DNA of 23,484 nt from JBCBTD01 sp039818825. Its GTDB lineage: Bacteria > Pseudomonadota > Alphaproteobacteria > Geminicoccales > Geminicoccaceae. Positions 7,405 through 15,515 of this stretch are shown piece after piece. The position numbers were made by a program, and so were the translations under genes. The notes under the pieces were generated by a model. The model was not told the DNA's origin. It ran no database searches and saw only the letters and a program-made list of their open reading frames with translations. The stretch covers positions 1 to 23,484 of the forward strand of contig JBCBTD010000060.1 of NCBI GenBank assembly GCA_039818825.1, in the 5' to 3' direction. The number at the start of each line of letters is the position of its first letter. Position 1 is the stretch's first letter.

Positions 7405-8346
7405 TCACCGCCGCTGGTCGTCGACGATCGGTGGCGGCGGGCGGCCCGGCAGCAGGCCTTCCGGGCGGAGCACCAGGATGATCTGGAGCAGGACGCCGAT
7501 CAGCAGCACACGGAGCGCGCCCGCCTGGGTGACGACGGCCTCGGGCAGGTGGTTGATGGCGAACTCGGTGCCCGACCACACGCCCCAGATCACCAGCGCG
7601 CCCAACAGGGCGCCGCGGTTGTTGCCGCTGCCGCCGGCGATCAGCATCACCCAGACGAGGAACGTGGCGAACACGGGATCGAACGCTTCCGGGCTGATGA
7701 AGCCGATGACGTTGGCGTAGGTGGCACCGGCTAGGCCCATTACCGCAGCACCGAAGGCGAACGCCTGGAGGCGGAAGGCCAGGCTGTTCTTGCCCATGGC
7801 ACGGGCTGCTGTTTCGTTGTCGCGGATGGCCCGCAGCACCCGGCCCCAAGGTGCGCGGTAAGCGCGTTCGTTGGCGGCGTAGACGACACCGACGAGGCCG
7901 AGGACGACCAGCAGGATCAGAGGCCCGTCGAAGCCCGTGCCCTGCACCGGTCGGGGTATGCCGGTGATCCCGCGGACCCCCCCGGTGAGCCATTGCTCGT
8001 TCTTCAGGACCAAGCGGACGATCTCGGCGATGCCGATCGAGGCGATCGCTAGATAGTCCGAGCGGAGGTTCAAGGTGATCGCGCCGATCGCCGTCGCGAG
8101 CACAGCCGCTACCAGCATCGCACCGGCGAAGCCGACCACCAGCGGCAGGCCGAAGCCGCCCATGTGCGCGGGGTTGGGTGCTGCCGTCAGGATCGCGCTG
8201 GTGTAGGCCCCGACCGCGAAGAACGCCGCGATGCCGACGTTCAACATGCCAGTGTAGCCCCACTGGACGTTGAGCCCGAGCGTCAGCAGCGCGTAGATCC
8301 CGGCGAAGGTCAAAAAGAAGACCAGATACGCGAGCAAGCCCTCCAT
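7405..8346 (-). CDS. livM: Branched-chain amino acid-type ABC transporter permease LivM
   Basis: A 313-residue inner-membrane permease of the LivM family, forming with LivH the channel of a HAAT-type importer for branched-chain amino acids or related solutes. Several hydrophobic segments are visible. Family signatures are QWGYTGMLNVGIAAFFAVGA near residue 28 and the cytoplasmic ATPase-coupling loop RAIRDNETAARAMGKN in the second half, followed by KNSLAFRLQAFAFGA. The ATG at 8346 is 13 bases after the livH stop, so the two are almost certainly co-transcribed. It is the last gene of the operon. The substrate cannot be read from the permease. Confidence 0.95.
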   Translation of the reverse strand: MEGLLAYLVFFLTFAGIYALLTLGLNVQWGYTGMLNVGIAAFFAVGAYTSAILTAAPNPAHMGGFGLPLVVGFAGAMLVAAVLATAIGAITLNLRSDYLAIASIGIAEIVRLVLKNEQWLTGGVRGITGIPRPVQGTGFDGPLILLVVLGLVGVVYAANERAYRAPWGRVLRAIRDNETAARAMGKNSLAFRLQAFAFGAAVMGLAGATYANVIGFISPEAFDPVFATFLVWVMLIAGGSGNNRGALLGALVIWGVWSGTEFAINHLPEAVVTQAGALRVLLIGVLLQIILVLRPEGLLPGRPPPPIVDDQRR

Positions 8347-8359
8347 CAGTCAGGGCCCG

Positions 8360-9220
8360 TCACGTGCTGCGACCGGCGAACAGGCCGGTCGGGCGGAACA
8401 AGAGCATCGCCACCATGATCGCGAACGGCACCACCGGCTTGTAGTTGGCCGGCAGCACCACGGTCGAGAACTCCATCACGATGCCAATGACGTAACCACC
8501 GACGATGGCGCCATAGGGCTTGCCGATCCCGCCTAGGATCGCCGCGGCGAACACCGCGAGCAGGATGAACCAGCCCATATCGGGCTGTAGCCGGGTGTCC
8601 ATGGCGAGGCCGATTCCGGCGAACGCCGCGAGGCCGCCGCCCAGGACCCAGGTCCACAGGACCACCCGTTCCGTGTCGATGCCGCAGAGCCTGGCGAGCG
8701 TGGGGTTGTCGGCCATGGCGCGCATCGCCTGGCCCGGCCTGGTATGGGCGAGGAACAGGTGCAGCAGCACGACCAGGAGGACCGTGCCGCCGACGATCCA
8801 GAGTTGGCGCTCGTGATAGCGGAGCCCGAGCCAGCGTTCGGCGATCTGCAGATCGGTGACGTAGAGCAAGGTCTCCGGACCCCAGATCAGCTGGATCGCC
8901 GACCGCAGGATCAGCGCCACGCCGAACGACGAGATCAGGAGGATCACCGGCGCGCGGGTGCGAAATCGCCGAAACAGCACCCGGTCGAAGGCGATCGCCA
9001 CCAGGGCTGTCACGGCCATCGCCAGCGGTACCGCCACCCAGAAGGGCAGGGCCAGCTGGACGTAGACGAGGAACGCGACGTAGGCGCCGAGCGCCATCAG
9101 ATCGCCGTGGGCGAAGTTGGCGAAGCCGAGAATGCCGAAGGTCAGCGAGACCCCGACCGCGCCTAGCGCGACGATGCTGCCGAGGACGCAGCCGTAGAGG
9201 AGCAGCTGGAGCAGTTCCAT
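8360..9220 (-). CDS. livH: Branched-chain amino acid-type ABC transporter permease LivH
   Basis: A 286-residue inner-membrane permease of the LivH family, partner of LivM. The first 50 residues carry the usual LivH start (LYGCVLGSIVALGAVGVSLTFGILGFANFAHGDLMALGAY, here spanning about residues 9-48), and the coupling loop is TRPGQAMRAMADNPTLARLCGID near residue 160-185, with the closing GGIGKPYGAIVGG motif near 230. The ATG at 9220 lies 3 bases after the livF stop, which implies translational coupling. The ribosome binding site would lie inside the end of livF. Length and hydrophobic pattern are normal for the family. Confidence 0.95.
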   Translation of the reverse strand: MELLQLLLYGCVLGSIVALGAVGVSLTFGILGFANFAHGDLMALGAYVAFLVYVQLALPFWVAVPLAMAVTALVAIAFDRVLFRRFRTRAPVILLISSFGVALILRSAIQLIWGPETLLYVTDLQIAERWLGLRYHERQLWIVGGTVLLVVLLHLFLAHTRPGQAMRAMADNPTLARLCGIDTERVVLWTWVLGGGLAAFAGIGLAMDTRLQPDMGWFILLAVFAAAILGGIGKPYGAIVGGYVIGIVMEFSTVVLPANYKPVVPFAIMVAMLLFRPTGLFAGRST

Positions 9221-9223
9221 GGC

Positions 9224-9928
9224 TCAGCCGCCGAGGAACGCTTGGGCGACGTCGCGGTCGGCCAGCAATTCGCTGCCTTTGCCCGTGAACCGGTTGCGGC
9301 CGGTCGCCAGGACGTAGCCGCGATCCGCCGCTGCCAGCGCCTGCTTGGCGTTCTGTTCGACCATCAGGACGGCGACGCCGGAGGCGCGGACGTCGCGGAC
9401 GATCTCGAAGATCTGGCCGACATAGCGGGGCGAGAGGCCGGCGGTCGGCTCGTCGAGCAACAGCAGCGACGGCTCCAGCATCAGTGCGCGGCCCATCGCC
9501 ACCATCTGCCGCTGGCCGCCGGAGAGCGTGCCGGCGGGTAGGCGCCGCTTTTCCCGCAGCGGTGTGAACAACTCCAGCACGCGCTCGCGCTGCCGTGCGA
9601 CCCGCTCGGGCCGCAGGAACGACCCCATCGCCAGGTTCTCGTCCACGGTCAGCGTCGGGAAGACGTTTTCCGTCTGGGGCACGAAACCGACCCCTCGCTT
9701 GACGATGTCGACCGTTCCGAGGCCGGCGATGTCTTCGCCGTGCAGAAGCAACCGCCCACCGCGGATGCGGACCAAACCGAAGACCGCCTTCATCGCCGTC
9801 GACTTACCGGCTCCGTTCGGCCCGACGATGACGACGATCTCGTCGACGGCCACTTGGAGGGAAACGCCATGCAAGATGTCGGCCTCGCCATAGCCGCCGA
9901 CCAGCTCTTCGAGACGGAGCAACGTCAA
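9224..9928 (-). CDS. livF: Branched-chain amino acid-type ABC transporter ATP-binding protein LivF
   Basis: A 234-residue ATPase subunit of the LivF type. Walker A is GPNGAGKS at 36-43, the Q-loop is FVPQTENVF at about 82-90, the ABC signature LSGGQ is at 135-139 and Walker B LLLLDEP is at 155-161. The frame runs far upstream inside livG, but the likely start is a TTG at 9928 that overlaps the livG stop in a TTGA arrangement, with GGAG eight bases before it. This start gives the usual LivF beginning (LLRLEELVGGYGEADIL). The overlap suggests coupled translation of the two ATPases, which form a heterodimer. Confidence 0.94.
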   Translation of the reverse strand: MTLLRLEELVGGYGEADILHGVSLQVAVDEIVVIVGPNGAGKSTAMKAVFGLVRIRGGRLLLHGEDIAGLGTVDIVKRGVGFVPQTENVFPTLTVDENLAMGSFLRPERVARQRERVLELFTPLREKRRLPAGTLSGGQRQMVAMGRALMLEPSLLLLDEPTAGLSPRYVGQIFEIVRDVRASGVAVLMVEQNAKQALAAADRGYVLATGRNRFTGKGSELLADRDVAQAFLGG

Positions 9929-10743
9929 GCGACCGACTCCTGCGGCTCGCCGGTGCCGCCGAAATAGGCGGCCACGACCTCCGGATGGCGGCGGATCTCG
10001 GCCATGGAGCCGACCACCAGAACCCGCCCTTCGGCCATCACCACGACCGTCTCGCAGAGCGCTGCGACCAGGTCCATGTCGTGCTCGATGAGGCAAACGG
10101 TGTAGCCGTGGTCGCGGTTGAGCCGGCGGATGACTTCGGCGACCTCGATCAGCAGCGTCTTGTTCACGCCGGCGCCGGGCTCGTCGAGCAGCAACAACCG
10201 CGCTTCGGTCATCATGGAGCGGCCGAGTTCCAGGAGCTTCTTCTGGCCGCCCGAGAGCTGGCCCGCGAGCTTGTGGCGATGGTCGGCAAGCCCCAGAAAG
10301 TCGAGCACGTCGTGGGCCCGTCGTACCAGCCCGCGCTCCTGCCTGACCACGCGGCGCCAGTCGAACCATGCGCGAACCAGGCTCTCGCCGCGCTGTTCCG
10401 GCGGGACCATGACGAGGTTTTCCAGAACCGTCATGCCGTGGAACTCGTGCGGCAGCTGGAACGTCCGGACGATGCCGCGGCGGAACAGGGCGTCTGGCCG
10501 GAGGCCGGTCACGTCGGCGTCGGCGAAGCGAACGGTACCGCCGTTCGGTCGTAAGGCACCGGCAACGACGTTGAAAACCGTGGTCTTGCCTGCCCCGTTC
10601 GGGCCGATCAGCCCGGTGATCGAGCCGTCGCGCACGGCGAAGCTGCAGTCGTCCACGGCACGCAGGCCCCCGAAGCGCTTGGTCACGCCCTCGACACGCA
10701 GGAGCGGTAGGCCGGCGGAGCGGCGCTCGGGAGAAGTGGCCAT
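9925..10743 (-). CDS. livG: Branched-chain amino acid-type ABC transporter ATP-binding protein LivG
   Basis: A 272-residue ATPase subunit of the LivG type. Walker A is GPNGAGKT at 47-54, the LivG-specific RTFQLPHEFHGMTVLENL follows the Q-loop at 93-110, the signature LSGGQ is at 163-167 and Walker B LLLLDEP at 183-189. The start at ATG 10743 puts the conserved LLRVEGVTKRFGG about 14 residues in, as expected; no clear ribosome binding site precedes it. The frame is open further upstream, but that part overlaps a separate probable gene and looks non-coding. It is the first recognised transporter gene of the operon, 73 bases after a small DUF6898-like gene. Confidence 0.93.
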   Translation of the reverse strand: MATSPERRSAGLPLLRVEGVTKRFGGLRAVDDCSFAVRDGSITGLIGPNGAGKTTVFNVVAGALRPNGGTVRFADADVTGLRPDALFRRGIVRTFQLPHEFHGMTVLENLVMVPPEQRGESLVRAWFDWRRVVRQERGLVRRAHDVLDFLGLADHRHKLAGQLSGGQKKLLELGRSMMTEARLLLLDEPGAGVNKTLLIEVAEVIRRLNRDHGYTVCLIEHDMDLVAALCETVVVMAEGRVLVVGSMAEIRRHPEVVAAYFGGTGEPQESVA

Positions 10744-10816
10744 GGGGCGAAGAACACGAGAGGAAACCGAACCAGTCGGTGCTGTCCATGCCGCAGCGCC
10801 CGCGGCCGCGCAAGGC

Positions 10817-11050
10817 TCAGGCCCAAATCCCTTGGTCGGGTTCGCTGGTCGTTCGAGCGGCGGTTCGATCTCGAGCGGCGAGCCGGCGGACGGCCAACCG
10901 CACCAGCGCTTCGGTCGCGGCACCGATCGGTCCGTGGACGACGCTCTCGCGTCCGTCGGCCGGACACAACACCGCGACCCGTTGCCAATCGCCGACCCGC
11001 GTGGTTTCGATCAGAAGGCCGTCGTCGTTCGGGCTTGGGGACGGTCGCAT
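10817..11050 (-). CDS. Small DUF6898-like protein at the head of the liv operon
   Basis: A 77-residue protein in the same direction as the liv genes, 73 bases before livG. Its core (LLIETTRVGDWQRVAVLCP, then RESVVHGP, then a helix ending LVRLAVRRL) follows the pattern I recall for DUF6898, a short family in Rhodospirillales of the form VLFEFxxxGxxVKVTAIDPxTGTEVSIVGP...LKRxALRKLEYV. The match is from memory and is moderate. The ATG at 11050 is preferred, although the nearby GGAG is close to it; a TTG at 11077 in the same frame is the alternative. The function of the family is unknown to me. A non-coding leader is the main alternative. Confidence 0.6.
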   Translation of the reverse strand: MRPSPSPNDDGLLIETTRVGDWQRVAVLCPADGRESVVHGPIGAATEALVRLAVRRLAARDRTAARTTSEPDQGIWA

Positions 11051-11122
11051 CGCTCCGGCCGCAGCTTGAAGTCGCAAGTTTACGTTCCATACTCCGGCTC
11101 ACACTAACCGGTGGTGAAGACG

Positions 11123-12247
11123 ATGTTTCGGAGGTCCGCGTTGCGGTGCCGCTCTTCGTTGCGGATGGGTGTCGCCCTGGTCGTATGGGCCGTACTGTCC
11201 GCATCGGCTTTCGCGCAGCAGGACGCCGCCCAGGTACGGGTCGACGCCGTCCGTGCGGAGGCGTTCTCGCAAACGGTGCCCGTCTTGGGCCGGTTGGTCG
11301 CCTCGCGCAGTGGCGAGATCGCGGCCAACGTCGCCGGCTCGGTCGAGAGCCTCGGTATCGAAGTCGGCGACAGGGTTGTGGAAGGTGCGGTCCTGGCACT
11401 CATCGACGAGGAGCGATTGAGCGGGCGCGCTCTTTTGGCTCGGGCGCGGGTTGAAGCCGCCCGGGCGCAGATCGCGGCCGATCAGGCCGAGCTCGACCTC
11501 GTCAGCCAGGAGCGCCAGCGGCTGCAGCGGCTGCGGAACTCGGCGGCCTTTTCGTTGGCGAGCCTGGAGGACAAGGACATGGAAATCCGCGCCGCCGAGG
11601 CTCGAATCGCGCGGGCGGGAGCGCAACTCGACGAGGCGGCGGCGGATTTGCGGATCGCCGAGCGTGACTTGGCGGACGCGCGCGTGACGGCACCCTATCC
11701 AGGCGTCGTCACCCAGAAGTACGTCAACGCCGGCAACTACGTCCAAGTCGGCGAGCCGGTGGTGGCGCTGGTGGACGACGGCAGTTTGGAAATCGAAGCG
11801 GACGTTCCGTCGCGGCAGGCCCGGGTTCTACCGATCGGCACGCCGGTCGATGCGGCGTTGGAGGACGGGACGCCGCTCCAAGCGACATTGCGCGCGGTCG
11901 TGCCGGACGAGAACCCGTTGACCCGGACCCTGGCGCTCCGCTTCGGGCTGCAGCCCGACCCGGCAGGACGGCTCCTGGCCAACGGCGAAACCGTCACCGT
12001 GACGCTGCCGACAGCCGCGGTGGAGCAGGTCGTCACCGTCCACAAAGACGCCGTCATCAGGCGTGGCCCCGGCGCCGTGGTGTTCGTCGCGGTCGACGGC
12101 AAAGCGGAAGTGCGGCCGGTGCAGTTGGGCGATGCGGTGGGCGACCGGTTCGTCGTCCGGGACGGCCTCGCGGTGGACGACTTGGTCGTGGTGCGTGGCA
12201 ACGAGCGGCTACGGCCCGACCAGCCGATCCAGTTCGAAGCGTCGTGA
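11123..12247 (+). CDS. RND efflux transporter periplasmic adaptor (membrane fusion protein)
   Basis: A 374-residue adaptor that would link an inner-membrane RND pump to an outer-membrane channel. A signal peptide spans residues 1-31 (cut after AFA). The lipoyl/barrel-sandwich halves are VASRSGEIAANVAGSVESL (about 58-76) and ARVTAPYPGVVTQKYVNAG (about 187-205), with an alpha-helical hairpin of heptad-rich sequence between about 95 and 180. Beta-barrel and membrane-proximal domains follow (IGTPVDAAL, DAVIRRGPGAVVFV). Adaptors with a signal peptidase I site and no lipobox cysteine are not lipoproteins. The ATG at 11123 is chosen over the GTG at 11111 because the latter lacks any ribosome binding site. 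The pump gene starts 22 bases after the stop, so they are one operon. Confidence 0.94.
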   Translation: MFRRSALRCRSSLRMGVALVVWAVLSASAFAQQDAAQVRVDAVRAEAFSQTVPVLGRLVASRSGEIAANVAGSVESLGIEVGDRVVEGAVLALIDEERLSGRALLARARVEAARAQIAADQAELDLVSQERQRLQRLRNSAAFSLASLEDKDMEIRAAEARIARAGAQLDEAAADLRIAERDLADARVTAPYPGVVTQKYVNAGNYVQVGEPVVALVDDGSLEIEADVPSRQARVLPIGTPVDAALEDGTPLQATLRAVVPDENPLTRTLALRFGLQPDPAGRLLANGETVTVTLPTAAVEQVVTVHKDAVIRRGPGAVVFVAVDGKAEVRPVQLGDAVGDRFVVRDGLAVDDLVVVRGNERLRPDQPIQFEAS

Positions 12248-12269
12248 CGGGCGTCTGGGAGGCGCGGGC

Positions 12270-15200
12270 GTGAACCTCATTCGTGGTGCGATCGAACGTC
12301 CCATCGCCGTGATCGCGGCGGTGTTGATGGCGGTACTGTTCGGCGCCGTGGCGCTGACCAGTATCCCGATCCAGCTCACGCCCGACGTCCAGCGGCCGAT
12401 CATCACCATCGAAACCGACTGGGCGGGCGCTGCGCCGATCGAGGTCGAGCGCGAGATCCTCAACCAGCAAGAAGACGCGCTTTCCGGCCTGGAGGGCTTG
12501 GAGAAAATCACCGGTACGGCCTCCGACGGCCAAGCGGAGATCGAGCTCGAATTCGGCGTCGGGACCGACATGAACCGGGCGCTGTTGTTGGTCGCGAACC
12601 GGCTGGACCAGGTGAAGTCCTATCCGGAGGAAGCGGATCAGCCGACATTGTCGACGGCCGGCGCCGAAGACAGTCCGATCGCCTGGTTCACCATGTCCCG
12701 CGTGCCGGGGAACGAACGGTCGATCCACAGCTACGGCACGTTCGCCAACGACGTGTTCCGCGATCGAATCGAGCGCGTGCCGGGCGTCGGCCGTGTCGAC
12801 GTCTTCGGCGGCAGCGAGCCGGAATTGCGCGTGACGATCCGTCCGGAACAGTTGGCGCGCTACGGCTTGACGGTCCCTGAGGTCGCCGACGCACTGCGGG
12901 TCGCCAGTGTCGCCATGACCGCGGGCGACGTCGACGAAGGCAAGCGCCGGTATGTCGTCAGGGTCGAAGGGGAGCTGCAGACGCCTGACCAGGTCGGTGC
13001 GGTGGTGTTGCGAACCGTCACCGACCCCGACACCGGTCGCCTGGCGCGGGTCACCGTCGGCGACATCGCCGACGTGGCCTACACCCACAAGGACCCGGTC
13101 GCGACCATCCGCGTCCTCGGCGAGCCGGCGCTGGCGGCACGGGTCATCCGCCAGACCGGGGCCAACGTGATCGAGACGATGGCCGGCATCCGCGAAGCGG
13201 TGGCCGAGCTGGAAGCCGGTCCGTTCCCGGCCGCAGGGCTGACGCTGACCCAGCGCTACGACGAGACGATCTACATCGACAGCGCCATCGATCTGGTTCT
13301 CTCCAACATCTACGTCGGTGGTACGTTGGCGGCCATCGTCCTGCTGCTGTTCCTGCGGAGCTTCGGCGCCACCTTGATCGTCTCCGTGGCGATCCCCGTT
13401 TCGGTGATAGCCAGCTTCGTCGCCATGGCGGCGATGGGTCGGTCGATCAACGTCATTTCGCTCGCCGGCCTCGCCTTCGCCGTGGGCATGGTGGTCGACG
13501 CGGCGATCGTCGTGCTGGAGAACATCTATCGGCTGCGGCAGAGCGGCTTGTCGCGGCGCGAAGCGGCCTATCGTGGCGCAGCCCAAGTCTGGGGTGCCGT
13601 GTTGGTCTCGGCGCTGACGACGGTCATGGTCTTCATCCCGATCCTGACCATGCAGCTCGAGGTTGGTCAGCTCTTCCGCGACATCGCCGTCGCCATCTCG
13701 GTCGCCGTGATGTTGTCGTTGCTGGTCGCAGTCACCCTCATCCCGGCGATGTCGGCAAGGTTGCTCGGCCGGGCCGACGGCTCGATGACGCGGATCCAGA
13801 TCCCGGTGATCGACCACGTCGCCATGGCGTTTCGCGGCATCGTGTTGGGCTTTACGAGACGGATCGTCCGCAACCGGATGGTGGCGTTCGCCTTCGCGAC
13901 CGCCGTTGCGGTCACCTGCGGCGGGCTTGCGTGGACGTTCATGCCCAAGCTCGACTACCTGCCGACGGGCAACCGCAACCTCGTCTTCGGGATCATCGTG
14001 CCGCCGCCCGGCTACAACCTCGACACGATGACGGCGATCGCCGAGACGGTCGAGGGTGCGACGCGCCCGATCTGGGTCTCGGAACGGCCCGACGACGCGC
14101 CACCGACCGAGCAGGCGCTGATCGACAGCTTCTTCTTCGTTGCGTTCCGAGGCACCACGTTCATCGGCGCGTCGGCAGAGGAGGGAGATCGCGCGGGTGA
14201 ACTGATCGGGCCCATGTCCGGACCGATCTTCGCCGAGCCAGGTACCTTCGGCTTCGTTCGTCAGCCCTCGCTGTTCGGCCGTGGATTCGGCGGCGGCAAC
14301 TCCATCGACGTCGACATCCAGGGCCCCGATCTGGACCAGATCCTCGGGGTGGCCCTGCAGGCAACCGGCCTGATCGGCCAGGCATTGCCGCGATCGGAGG
14401 GGCACCAGCTTAGGCCGATTCCCGGCCTGGAGCTGGGCTCACCCGAGGTACGGTTGATGCCGGAGCGCACCCGCCTGGCCGATGCCGGGGTGTCGACCCG
14501 GGCGTTCGGCATGAGCGTCGACGCCTTCAACGACGGGCTCCGGGTTGCCGAGATCACCGTCGATGGCGACCGGATCGATCTGACGCTGCAGGGGCCCGAC
14601 GAGGGCGCCGACCGCACCCAGGGCATCGGTGCGCTGCCGATCGTCACTGATGGTGGGCTGATCCTGCCGGCCAGCCAACTCGCCGCCGTCGACATTACGG
14701 CCGGGCCGACCGAGGTGCGGCATCTCGAACGCCAGCGCACGGTGTCGGTGGTCGTCAGCCTCGCACCCGGAACGCCGCTCGAGACGGCGATGGAGGTGCT
14801 CCAAGAGCAGGTGATCGAACCGCTGCGCGCCCAGGGTTTGCCGGAGGGCGTCAACATCCGCCTGTCGGGCACCGCTGATCAACTGCAGCGCACCTTCCAG
14901 GCGCTGGAGATCAATCTGCTGCTGGCGTTGGTGATCGTCTATCTGGTGATGGCCGTGCTGTTCGAGAGTTTCCTCTATCCGTTGATCATCCTGATCTCGG
15001 TGCCGCTGGCCGCCGCTGGAGGCATTGCGGGCTTGGCGACGCTCAACGGCTACCTGGGGTCGATGACGCCAGCCATGTTCCAGCCGCTCGACATGCTGAC
15101 GATGCTGGGATTCGTGATCCTCATCGGCATCGTCGTGAACAACGCGATTCTGCTGGTCGATCAGACGCTGTTCCACGTGCGTGAGGATGGCATGACACCG

Positions 15201-15515
15201 GTCGACGCCATCATGGAAGCCACCGACAACCGCCTGCGGCCGATTTTCATGTCGACGATCACCAGCGTCGCCGGAATGTTGCCGTTGGTGCTGTTCCCCG
15301 GTGCCGGCTCCGAACTCTATCGCGGCCTCGGTTCGGTCGTCGTCGGCGGCTTGTCATTGAGCGCGCTGTTGACCCTTTTGCTGATCCCGCCGCTCCTCTC
15401 GTGCTTCCTGTTCGAGCGTCGTTCGGCGCCGCCTTCGTCCGCGGGTTCAGACGCGCCAGTGGACGGGCCGGTGCCGTTGGGCGGGCCGCGTCCGGAGCCG
15501 GTGGCTGCCGAGTAG
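12270..15515 (+). CDS. RND efflux transporter permease subunit (AcrB/MexF superfamily)
   Basis: A 1081-residue inner-membrane pump of full family length. TM1 lies at about 11-31, followed by the first periplasmic porter region (SIPIQLTPDVQRPIITIE). TM2-TM6 are at about 340-530, the second periplasmic region at about 580-885, and the last TM bundle from about 890 to 1050. TM4 reads GMVVDAAIVVLEN, keeping the first of the two AcrB proton-relay aspartates (D410, equal to AcrB D407) but with alanine in place of the second. In TM10 the AcrB lysine (K940) is asparagine (N957 in VNNAIL). The start is GTG at 12270 with GGGAGG seven bases before it. No outer-membrane channel gene is in the window. The exported compound cannot be inferred. 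Confidence 0.95.
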   Translation: MNLIRGAIERPIAVIAAVLMAVLFGAVALTSIPIQLTPDVQRPIITIETDWAGAAPIEVEREILNQQEDALSGLEGLEKITGTASDGQAEIELEFGVGTDMNRALLLVANRLDQVKSYPEEADQPTLSTAGAEDSPIAWFTMSRVPGNERSIHSYGTFANDVFRDRIERVPGVGRVDVFGGSEPELRVTIRPEQLARYGLTVPEVADALRVASVAMTAGDVDEGKRRYVVRVEGELQTPDQVGAVVLRTVTDPDTGRLARVTVGDIADVAYTHKDPVATIRVLGEPALAARVIRQTGANVIETMAGIREAVAELEAGPFPAAGLTLTQRYDETIYIDSAIDLVLSNIYVGGTLAAIVLLLFLRSFGATLIVSVAIPVSVIASFVAMAAMGRSINVISLAGLAFAVGMVVDAAIVVLENIYRLRQSGLSRREAAYRGAAQVWGAVLVSALTTVMVFIPILTMQLEVGQLFRDIAVAISVAVMLSLLVAVTLIPAMSARLLGRADGSMTRIQIPVIDHVAMAFRGIVLGFTRRIVRNRMVAFAFATAVAVTCGGLAWTFMPKLDYLPTGNRNLVFGIIVPPPGYNLDTMTAIAETVEGATRPIWVSERPDDAPPTEQALIDSFFFVAFRGTTFIGASAEEGDRAGELIGPMSGPIFAEPGTFGFVRQPSLFGRGFGGGNSIDVDIQGPDLDQILGVALQATGLIGQALPRSEGHQLRPIPGLELGSPEVRLMPERTRLADAGVSTRAFGMSVDAFNDGLRVAEITVDGDRIDLTLQGPDEGADRTQGIGALPIVTDGGLILPASQLAAVDITAGPTEVRHLERQRTVSVVVSLAPGTPLETAMEVLQEQVIEPLRAQGLPEGVNIRLSGTADQLQRTFQALEINLLLALVIVYLVMAVLFESFLYPLIILISVPLAAAGGIAGLATLNGYLGSMTPAMFQPLDMLTMLGFVILIGIVVNNAILLVDQTLFHVREDGMTPVDAIMEATDNRLRPIFMSTITSVAGMLPLVLFPGAGSELYRGLGSVVVGGLSLSALLTLLLIPPLLSCFLFERRSAPPSSAGSDAPVDGPVPLGGPRPEPVAAE
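15494..15497 (+). promoter_or_regulatory. Ribosome binding site supporting a CTG start of the methyltransferase gene
   Basis: GGAG ends 7 bases before the CTG at 15505, within the last codons of the RND gene. It is the best-placed Shine-Dalgarno element for this frame, in which no ATG, GTG or TTG occurs between the last upstream stop (15382-15384) and the conserved N-terminal domain. Confidence 0.5.

Noticed and set aside
9929..10813. Upstream extension of the livF frame giving a 529-residue protein
   Set aside because: The extra part overlaps livG in another frame and reads as arginine-rich noise; the TTG at 9928 gives the normal LivF length.
12057..14405. A 782-codon open frame on the minus strand inside the RND pump gene
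   Set aside because: It is the antisense shadow of a well-supported pump gene. Its translation is rich in Asp, His, Arg and Gln with no family motifs, as expected from GC-rich third positions on the other strand.
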